Below are positions 57,669 through 64,000 of a stretch of 64,000 nt of DNA, piece by piece (within the stretch, counting starts at the first letter, position 1; the number at the start of each line of letters is the position of its first letter). This DNA comes from Candidatus Didemnitutus sp. (GTDB lineage Bacteria; Verrucomicrobiota; Verrucomicrobiia; Opitutales; Opitutaceae): contig JAHCAY010000001.1 in the NCBI GenBank assembly GCA_019634575.1, positions 620,001-684,000 of the forward strand. The letters are read 5' to 3'. A model generated the notes under the pieces. It saw nothing but the letters and a program-made list of their open reading frames with translations, did not search any database and had not been told where the DNA came from. Position numbers and translations under genes: made by a program.

Positions 57669-57691
57669 GTAGCAAGATGCCACCGCTACTT
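57669..57691. repeat. Short intergenic palindrome
   Basis: AGTAGC/GCTACT arms with an 11-nt spacer, 24 bp after the previous palindrome and before the typA start at 57808. Confidence 0.4.
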
Positions 57692-57807
57692 TGGGAATCC
57701 CGTAACGCGTGCCGGCGTGCAACGGATTGCTTTAAGGTTCCTTCTTGCCAAGCCTCGGCGCGAGCCGCACCGTGACCCTTTTTCCCTTTCACAAACCGCC
57801 GCCCGGC

Positions 57808-59637
57808 ATGAACCAGAACATCCGCAACATCGCCATTATCGCCCACGTCGACCACGGAAAGACCACGCTCGTCGACAAGCTCCTCAAGGAAGGCGGCGCC
57901 TACCGCGCCAACCAGCAAGTCGAGGAGCGCGCCATGGATTCCATGGATCTCGAAAAGGAGAAGGGCATCACCATCAAGGCGAAGAACACCTCCGTCCACT
58001 GGCAGGACAAGACGATCAACATCGTCGACACGCCCGGACACGCCGACTTCGGCGGCGAGGTCGAACGCGCCCTCCGCATGGTCGACGGCGTGCTGCTGCT
58101 CGTCGACGCCTACGACGGCCCGCAGGCCCAGACGCGCTTCGTGCTCCGCAAGGCGCTCCAGCACGGCCTCAAGGTCGTCATCGTCATCAACAAGATCGAC
58201 CGCGACAACGCGGACCCGGTGAAGATGTATGATAAGGTGCTCGAGCTTCTCATGGAGCTCAACGCCACCGAGGAGCAGTTCGACGCCCCCGTCGTCTACG
58301 GCTCCGGCCGCGACGGCTACATGATGTATCACCTCGGCGAGGAGAAGAAGGACATGACGCCGCTCTTCGAGACGATCCTCGAGCACGTCCCGCCCCCGTT
58401 CGCCAAGCCGAACGAGCCGTTCCACATGCTCGTCTCCAACATCGATTGGAGCGACTACGTCGGCCGTATCGCCATCGGCAAGATCCTCGGCGGCAGCGCC
58501 AAAATCGGCGACACCGTCCACGTCATCCGCAACGCCAACGGCGCGCGCGTGAAGGCGAAAATCACGAAAGTCTTCGAATACTCCGGCCTCGGCACCAACG
58601 AGTCGGCCACCGCCACCGCGGGCAACATCGTCGGCATCTCCGGCTTCGAGGACGTCGACATCGGCGACACCATCACCGCCGACGAGAACGGCCACGCCCT
58701 CCCCTTCACCCAGATCGACCCGCCGACGCTCGAGATGCAGATCGGCGTCAACGACGGTCCGCTCGTCGGCACCGAAGGCAAGCTCGTCACCTCGCGCCAG
58801 GTCCGCGAGCGCCTCTTCCGCGAGATCAAGACCAACGTCTCAATCTCCGTCGAGGACTCCGACCGCGCCGGCGTGTTCAACCTCAAGGCGCGCGGCGCCA
58901 TGCAGGTCGCCGTGCTCGTCGAGACGATGCGCCGCGAAGGATTCGAGATCACCGTCTCCCGCCCGACCGTCATCGAGAAGATCGTCGATGGCAAACGCCA
59001 CGAGCCCTACGAGAGCGTCTGGATCGAAGTGCCCGACGAGTGCGTCGGCACGATCATGCAGAATCTCGCCAACCGCAAAGGCCAGATCACGAACATGGAG
59101 AAGCATCACTCCACGACGATGATCGAGGCCACCATCACGACCCGCGGCTTGATCGGTCTCGAAATCGACATCGTCAACGCCACCAGCGGCCGCGGCGTCA
59201 TGTCGCACCTCTTCAAGGAATACGGTCCCTACGCCGGCGAAGTCCTCACCCGCCTCACCGGCACGCTCATCGCGACCGAGGCCGGCGAGACCACCGCCTA
59301 TGCCCTCGTGATGTGCCAGGAACGCGGCAAGCTTTTCGTCGGCCCGGCCGAGCGCGTTTACGAAGGCATGATCATCGGCGAAAACCCGCGCAACGAGGAC
59401 ATCGCCGTCAACGCCGTCCGCGAAAAGAAGCTCACCAACTTCCGCTCGCAAGGCGAAGGCGTCGCCGACTCCCTCACGCCGGCCACCAAGCTCTCGCTCG
59501 AGCGCTCGATCGAATATATCGCCGCCGACGAACTCGTCGAAGTCACGCCGTCGAACATCCGCCTGCGCAAGCGCGTCCTTAAGGAAACCGAGCGCCGCAA
59601 ACTCGAGCGTGCCGCCCGCAAGGCGAGCGACGAGTAA
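57808..59637 (+). CDS. typA: Translational GTPase TypA/BipA
   Basis: 609-residue ribosome-associated GTPase related to EF-G, involved in large-subunit assembly and stress adaptation. G1 [16 protein letters not shown]2 region [15 protein letters not shown]3 [14 protein letters not shown]4 [10 protein letters not shown]; the TypA-specific C-terminal domain has [19 protein letters not shown] and ends near [18 protein letters not shown] 57808 ([11 protein letters not shown]) is used; an in-frame start at 57745 would add 21 unconserved residues. Followed by an intrinsic terminator. Confidence 0.97.
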   Translation: MNQNIRNIAIIAHVDHGKTTLVDKLLKEGGAYRANQQVEERAMDSMDLEKEKGITIKAKNTSVHWQDKTINIVDTPGHADFGGEVERALRMVDGVLLLVDAYDGPQAQTRFVLRKALQHGLKVVIVINKIDRDNADPVKMYDKVLELLMELNATEEQFDAPVVYGSGRDGYMMYHLGEEKKDMTPLFETILEHVPPPFAKPNEPFHMLVSNIDWSDYVGRIAIGKILGGSAKIGDTVHVIRNANGARVKAKITKVFEYSGLGTNESATATAGNIVGISGFEDVDIGDTITADENGHALPFTQIDPPTLEMQIGVNDGPLVGTEGKLVTSRQVRERLFREIKTNVSISVEDSDRAGVFNLKARGAMQVAVLVETMRREGFEITVSRPTVIEKIVDGKRHEPYESVWIEVPDECVGTIMQNLANRKGQITNMEKHHSTTMIEATITTRGLIGLEIDIVNATSGRGVMSHLFKEYGPYAGEVLTRLTGTLIATEAGETTAYALVMCQERGKLFVGPAERVYEGMIIGENPRNEDIAVNAVREKKLTNFRSQGEGVADSLTPATKLSLERSIEYIAADELVEVTPSNIRLRKRVLKETERRKLERAARKASDE

Positions 59638-59682
59638 GCTCGCCGCAACCGACACGACGCGCGCGATTCACCTCATTACCGA

Positions 59683-59709
59683 GGGCGGCCCGACGGCCGC
59701 CCTTTTCGT
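59683..59709 (+). terminator. Intrinsic terminator of typA
   Basis: GGGCGGCC-CGAC-GGCCGCCC followed by TTTTCGTTTTCC, 45 bp after the typA stop. Confidence 0.9.
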
Positions 59710-59734
59710 TTTCCGGCTCCCCGCGTGAAAGGAT

Positions 59735-59795
59735 GCGGGAGCGAGCTTGCTCGCGACGGTTTCCCGCCCCGAGTCGCGAGCAAGCTCGCTCCCGC
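59735..59795. repeat. REP/REPIN-like inverted repeat
   Basis: Perfect 23-bp arms (59735-59757 and 59773-59795) with a 15-nt spacer. Each arm contains GAGCGAGCTTGCTCGC, itself palindromic, similar to bacterial REP units of the CGAGCAAGCTCGCTCCC type. Two inverted units form a REPIN-like cluster between convergent genes. Confidence 0.85.
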
Positions 59796-59802
59796 AAATT
59801 GA

Positions 59803-59820
59803 GTCACGCATTGGCGTGAC
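59803..59820. terminator. Short hairpin before the 3' end of the minus-strand gene
   Basis: GTCACGC-ATTG-GCGTGAC, 7-bp perfect arms, 11 bp past the stop of the minus-strand gene at 59832. Possible weak terminator; no T-run. Confidence 0.4.
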
Positions 59821-59831
59821 CGCCGCGAATT

Positions 59832-60323
59832 TTATGCCGCGGCGCCCCCGTGCCGCTTCTCCTCTTCCGCGACGCGCGTGATGTGCCGTGCGAAGTCCGC
59901 GTCTTCGCCTTCGAGCAATGTCGGCAGCACTGCGCGAAAATCCGCGCGACGGCACCACGCGCGCATGTAGTCCTCCCAAGTCTGCCACAGGCGCGCCGCC
60001 TGCCGGCTCATCTTGTCCTCGTAGACGAGAATGTAGGCCCGCTCGAACAGCGCGATGAGGATCTCGAACAGCACGTCCCGTCGCTCGACCTGCTCCGCGG
60101 TCAACTGCACCGCGCCGACCTTCGCCGTCATCAGCCGCAAGTCGGCGTTCTCCAACACCAGCCTCAGGAACTTGTCGTAGTCGTCTGCCAGTTGGAGATA
60201 AACCTCCTCGTCGTCGTTCAGACGTTCCTTCCGCCGGTCGAGCACGTAGACCACGATCGCCAGCGGCAAGCCGACGATGGTGACTGCATAGCTGAGCGCC
60301 TCCAAAGTTTCCATCCAAGCCAT
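59832..60323 (-). CDS. Small membrane-anchored protein of unknown function
   Basis: 163 residues, not recognised. One N-terminal transmembrane helix (LSYAVTIVGLPLAIVVYVLD), then a basic turn (RRKERLNDDEE) and a soluble helical domain rich in charged and aromatic residues (LFERAYILVYEDKMSRQAA, WQTWEDYMRAWCRRADF). The arrangement, with a short periplasmic start and cytoplasmic bulk, resembles small DUF-type membrane proteins. It lies 44 bp after the RND transporter gene on the same strand and could be its last operon member. The shape is certain, the function is not. Confidence 0.75.
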   Translation of the reverse strand: MAWMETLEALSYAVTIVGLPLAIVVYVLDRRKERLNDDEEVYLQLADDYDKFLRLVLENADLRLMTAKVGAVQLTAEQVERRDVLFEILIALFERAYILVYEDKMSRQAARLWQTWEDYMRAWCRRADFRAVLPTLLEGEDADFARHITRVAEEEKRHGGAAA

Positions 60324-60367
60324 GCCCTACGATGGCCTGAAAGCGGACTTGGTCAAACTGCCGACCG

Positions 60368-63300
60368 TCAGTGCGTCGCGCTCGCCGCCACGGCCTCGGT
60401 CTCTTCCTGGATTTGCCGCGCCTTCACGAGTCCGTGCGCGCTGTGCTTGCCGGTGAGCTTCACGCAAGCCTTGTCCATGAGAACGTAGACGACGGGGATG
60501 ACGTAGAGCGTGATGACCGTCGACAGCATCAGTCCGCCGACGACGACGATACCCATCGGATTGCGCGTCTCCGCGCCTGCGCCGTGGGCAAAAGCAATCG
60601 GCACCGCGCCGAGCACGGTCGAGATCGACGTCATCAGAATCGGTCGGAAGCGGATCGTCGCGGCTTCGAAGGCCGCTTCGGCCGCCCCGACGCCCTTCTC
60701 CACCTGGAGCTGGTTGGCGAACTCGACGATGAGAATGCCGTTCTTCGCCACCAAGCCGATCAGCATGATCAGGCCGAATCGCGAAAACAGATTGTCCGTC
60801 ATCGGCGCGCCCCAGAACCGCGTGCAATACAGCACGAACAAGCCGCCCGCGACGGCGATGAACACGCCGGTGAAGATCGTCGCGGGGTGAATCCACGACT
60901 CGAACTGCGCCGCGAGAATCAGGAACGTGAATACGAGCGCGAGAGCGAAGAGCACGATGGTGTCGTTACCGCTCTCGACGAACTCCCGCGTCTCACCGTC
61001 CCACGCGTAGGTATAGGCCGCGGGCATGAGTTGCGTTGCGGCTTCCTCCATGAATTTCACGCCGTCGCCGATTGTCTTCCCCTCGGCCATCTGGCCGGAG
61101 ATCGTGACCGAGCGCAACCGGTTGAAGTGCGGATAGCTCTCGGGCACGGTGTTCTCGGACCAGCTCACGAGATTGCTCAGCTGCACGAGCACGCCGTCGT
61201 TCGAACGCACATAGAGCCGCGCGAGATCGCTCGGCGTGGCGCGGTTTTCGTCGGTGACCTGCACGATGGCGTAATACTGCTGGTTGCCGCGCTGAAATTC
61301 CGTGACGCGGCGACCGCCCAGCAACGACTCGAGCGTGGAGGCGATAGCACTGATCGGCACCTTCAAGTCCGCGGCCTTCGCACGGTCGATGCGCACGTCG
61401 AGCTGCGGTTTGGTGGGCGACGGGTCGACGCGGGGCTGGATGAACATGCCGCTGTCGCGCATGCGCGACAGGAAATCGGCGCCAAGCCGCTGCAACTCCG
61501 CAAAATCGCTTCCCAGGAGCACAAACGACACGCCGCTGCCGCCGCGCCCGCGACCGAATGGCCGCACCGGATTCGCCACCGCCTGCCCGCCCGTCACCTC
61601 GCGCTGGAACTGCCGGCGCAGGTCGGCGACCACTTCCTGGGTCTTGCGGTGACGCTCCTCCCACGGCTTGAGCGTCGCGAAGACGAAGGCGCGACCGCCG
61701 TCGCCGGTGCGGTGGAAAGTCCGCTCGATCTCCGGGATTTTGAGGATCATCTGCTCCATGTCGTAGGAGTAGGTCCGCAGGTATTCCGGCGTCGCCCCGA
61801 TCGGCGCGATGAGATTGGCAGTGAAAATGCCGCGATCCTCCAGCGGCGTGAGTTCGCGCTGGAGTTGGAAATACAGGCCGATGCCGAGCACGGTGAACAG
61901 CAGCGCGCCGCCGAGCACGAGCGTGCGGGCCCGCATCGCGGCACGGAGCGTGCCCTCGAAGGCGCCGTTCAGTTTCACGAACAACGGCTCGGTCTTCTCG
62001 TAGAACCAGCCGTGCTTCGCGTGGCCGTCGACCAGCTTGGTTTTCAGCAAGCGCGAGCACAGCATCGGCGTGAGCGTCAGCGCCACGAAGGCCGAGACGA
62101 GCACCGACACCGCCAGCGTGATGCCGAACTCGAAGAACAGCCGGCCCGTCTGGCCCGACTGGAACGCCACCGGCAGGAACACGGCCGCGAGCGTCAGCGT
62201 CGTCGCGATGACCGCGAACGCCACCTGTCGCGCGCCGAAGACCGCGGCGTGGATCGGGCTCTCGCCCTCCTCCATGCGCCGGTAGATGTTCTCGAGCATC
62301 ACGATCGCATCGTCGACCACGAGACCCACCGCGAGCACGAGCGCGAGCAGTGTGAGCGTATTGATCGTGAAGTTCATCCAGCTCATCACCGCGAACGCGC
62401 CGATGATCGAAACGGGGATCGCCACGAGCGGCACCATCGTCGCGCGCCAGTCGCGAAGAAAGAGGAAGATCATCAGCACGACCAGAATCGAAGCTTCGTA
62501 GAGCGTCTTGTAGACCTCCTTCACCGAACGGTCGACGAACACGGAGCTGTCGAAGCCGACCGCGACCGTCACGCCCTCGGGAAAATCCTGCTGCAGTGAC
62601 GGGATGAGTCCCTTGATGCCGTTCGCGACGTCGAGGACGTTGGCCTGCGCCTGGCGGAGCACCTGCACGGCGACCGTCGGCTGGCCCTTGAAATAGCTTT
62701 CCGAACGGTATTCCTCGGCGCCGAGCTCGACGCGTCCGACGTCGGAGAACTTCACCTGATGGCTGCCGCGCGTCGCGAGCACGAGGTTCTCGAATTCGCG
62801 GACCTGCGTCATGCGGCCCTCGATGCGCACGGGAAATTCGCGCGCGGCCGACTCGATGCGCCCGCCGGGAATTTCGATGTTCTGCTGACGGAGCGCGTTC
62901 TCGACATCGGCGATCGTGAGGCTGTGCGCCGCGAGGCGGTCGCTGTCGACCCACAGGCGCATGGCGTAGCGCGGGCCGCGGACGTTGACCGAGCCCACGC
63001 CCGGGATCGTCTGCAGGCGCTGAAGCGCGATGCGCTCGACCATTTCGCGCACCTCAAGGCGACTGTAACGTTCGGAGTTGAATGCCAGCGTGATGACCGG
63101 CGAGGAATCGGCGTCGGCTTTGGTCACCTGCGGCTCCTCGATCTCATCGGGCAACCGGCCGCGGGCGCGACTGACGCGATCGCGCACGTCGTTGGCCGCA
63201 TCGTCGACGTTACGCCCGAGATCGAACTCCACCGTGATGCGCGACTCCTCCTCCTGCGAATCGGAGCGGATCACGCGGATACCGTCGATCGACGCGATCT

Positions 63301-63508
63301 CGCGCTCCAACGGCTCGGTGACCTTGGCCTCCACGACCTCGGCCGATGCACCGCGATACGAGGTCTGCACCGTGACGATCGGCGAATCAATCAACGGATA
63401 CTCGCGCACCGGCAGGCGCACGAAACTCAGCAACCCGACCAACACCACAATGATCGACGCCACGAGCGCGACGACTGGGCGACGAATGGAAACGTCGGAG
63501 AGAAGCAT
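60368..63508 (-). CDS. RND efflux transporter permease, HAE1/AcrB type
   Basis: 1046-residue inner-membrane proton-drug antiporter. Twelve TM segments are arranged as in AcrB: TM1 near the N-terminus (VVALVASIIVVLVGLLSFVR), then a TM2-6 bundle with LVVDDAIVMLENIYRRMEEG carrying the paired Asp of the proton relay. The second half has GLVAKNGILIVEFANQLQ. The two large porter loops begin LPVREYPLIDSPIVTVQTSY and ELTPLEDRGIFTANLIAPIG. It pairs with the adaptor gene 3 bp upstream; no outer-membrane TolC-like gene is in view. The substrate could be drugs or small hydrophobic compounds. Confidence 0.95.
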   Translation of the reverse strand: MLLSDVSIRRPVVALVASIIVVLVGLLSFVRLPVREYPLIDSPIVTVQTSYRGASAEVVEAKVTEPLEREIASIDGIRVIRSDSQEEESRITVEFDLGRNVDDAANDVRDRVSRARGRLPDEIEEPQVTKADADSSPVITLAFNSERYSRLEVREMVERIALQRLQTIPGVGSVNVRGPRYAMRLWVDSDRLAAHSLTIADVENALRQQNIEIPGGRIESAAREFPVRIEGRMTQVREFENLVLATRGSHQVKFSDVGRVELGAEEYRSESYFKGQPTVAVQVLRQAQANVLDVANGIKGLIPSLQQDFPEGVTVAVGFDSSVFVDRSVKEVYKTLYEASILVVLMIFLFLRDWRATMVPLVAIPVSIIGAFAVMSWMNFTINTLTLLALVLAVGLVVDDAIVMLENIYRRMEEGESPIHAAVFGARQVAFAVIATTLTLAAVFLPVAFQSGQTGRLFFEFGITLAVSVLVSAFVALTLTPMLCSRLLKTKLVDGHAKHGWFYEKTEPLFVKLNGAFEGTLRAAMRARTLVLGGALLFTVLGIGLYFQLQRELTPLEDRGIFTANLIAPIGATPEYLRTYSYDMEQMILKIPEIERTFHRTGDGGRAFVFATLKPWEERHRKTQEVVADLRRQFQREVTGGQAVANPVRPFGRGRGGSGVSFVLLGSDFAELQRLGADFLSRMRDSGMFIQPRVDPSPTKPQLDVRIDRAKAADLKVPISAIASTLESLLGGRRVTEFQRGNQQYYAIVQVTDENRATPSDLARLYVRSNDGVLVQLSNLVSWSENTVPESYPHFNRLRSVTISGQMAEGKTIGDGVKFMEEAATQLMPAAYTYAWDGETREFVESGNDTIVLFALALVFTFLILAAQFESWIHPATIFTGVFIAVAGGLFVLYCTRFWGAPMTDNLFSRFGLIMLIGLVAKNGILIVEFANQLQVEKGVGAAEAAFEAATIRFRPILMTSISTVLGAVPIAFAHGAGAETRNPMGIVVVGGLMLSTVITLYVIPVVYVLMDKACVKLTGKHSAHGLVKARQIQEETEAVAASATH

Positions 63509-63511
63509 GAC

Positions 63512-64000
63512 TCACTCTCCCACGCGGAATTCCTGCCGCAGCGGACGCGGCTCGAGCACCGTGCCGGGGAAAATGATCAGTCCGCCGACACCGGAGGCGA
63601 CGACCGGCTCGTCGACGCCGATCGCGTCGGCCTTCAGCGGCGTGATCTCGACCAAACCCTTCTCGCGCAAGCCGAGCGTCACGGGCACCATGTCGGCGAC
63701 TTGGTCCGCCCCTTTCGTGCGCGCGACGATGATCTGCGTGCCCTTGGGCGTGGTGAGGATCGCGCCTTCCGGCACAGTGAGCACGTTGCGGCGCACTTGG
63801 AGCACCAGGTCGATGTTGGCGAACATGCCGGGCTTGAGCCCCGTGATGTCCCGGCCGATGTAGCCTTTCACCTGAGTGGAGCGGGTCAGGCGATCGATGA
63901 CGGAGGCAACGAAATAGACTTCGCCTTTCGCGCGCGCTTCACCGGTCGGCGTCTGCGCGCGCAGCGAGAACTCCGAACCCTGCTTCACCCGCTCGGCGAA
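63512..64000 (-). CDS. RND efflux periplasmic adaptor (membrane-fusion protein), 5' end beyond window
   Basis: C-terminal 162 residues of an HlyD/AcrA-type adaptor; the frame is open to base 64000 (FAERVKQGSEFSLRA), so the start lies outside. Visible are the beta-barrel (VYFVASVIDRLTRSTQVKGY, then the conserved GLKPGMFANIDLVLQV) and the membrane-proximal domain (VLTVPEGAILTTPKGTQIIV). It bridges the permease to an outer-membrane channel. The TGA is followed after 3 bp by the permease ATG, so the two are co-translated. Confidence 0.92.
   Translation of the reverse strand, partial: FAERVKQGSEFSLRAQTPTGEARAKGEVYFVASVIDRLTRSTQVKGYIGRDITGLKPGMFANIDLVLQVRRNVLTVPEGAILTTPKGTQIIVARTKGADQVADMVPVTLGLREKGLVEITPLKADAIGVDEPVVASGVGGLIIFPGTVLEPRPLRQEFRVGE

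Noticed and set aside
60371..62599. A 742-codon plus-strand frame opposite the RND permease
   Set aside because: His/Arg/Asp-rich shadow of a well-supported transporter gene.

Overview
The window is GC-rich, densely coded bacterial DNA. Its gene content fits a Verrucomicrobiota member, most likely Opitutaceae-like: FecI/FecR-type signalling next to glycoside hydrolases, very large TonB-dependent receptors sharing an 'LxPFxV' linker, a fused SecDF, DUF1573 and choice-of-anchor-D (HYDIN-like) secreted proteins, sodium/solute symporters, and many starts lacking a Shine-Dalgarno sequence but preceded by C-rich tracts. The taxonomic call is inference; no rRNA gene is present.

Layout. (1) 1-15643, all on the minus strand: a polysaccharide-utilisation locus. 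Read in the direction of transcription it is GH31, acetyl-xylan-esterase-like, GH29 alpha-L-fucosidase, ECF sigma factor, FecR anti-sigma factor, STN-type TonB receptor, a 1.2 kb-residue multidomain protein with a GHL15-like domain, and a GH2 enzyme cut by the left edge. The set suits a decorated hemicellulose such as fucosylated, acetylated xyloglucan. (2) 15813-18242, minus strand: an acyl-CoA ligase and a FadR/GntR regulator. (3) 18243-18451: a divergent control region with two mirror-image copies of an 18-bp element. (4) 18452-32216, plus strand: a tightly packed ten-gene operon (secreted toroid-like protein, DUF1573 protein, two amidohydrolase-fold proteins, TonB receptor, two paralogous secreted toroid-like proteins, class III aminotransferase, SSS symporter, acyl-CoA ligase). 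I do not recognise this as a described system. (5) 32545-39460: tRNA-Arg, recJ, secDF, yajC, speA. (6) 39522-48294: secreted hydrolases, a divergent GH2 protein and PEP carboxylase. (7) 48354-56302: hrpB, a tail-specific protease and a Sel1-repeat protein. (8) About 56460-57580: a gene-free stretch packed with helices and ending in intrinsic terminators, best explained as one or two long structured RNAs. (9) 57808-64000: typA, a REP-like palindrome, a small membrane protein, and an RND efflux pump whose adaptor gene is cut by the right edge.

How the genes work together. Region 1 couples substrate sensing at the outer membrane (receptor STN domain, FecR, sigma factor) to secreted or periplasmic sugar-chain enzymes. 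Regions 2-4 look like one regulated unit. A FadR-type repressor with two acyl-CoA ligases points to a carboxylic acid or acyl-type effector. The receptor, symporter, secreted proteins, aminotransferase and ligases suggest uptake, processing and CoA activation of an extracellular compound that I cannot identify. The remainder is mostly housekeeping with scattered palindromic repeats, one of them inside the hrpB reading frame.
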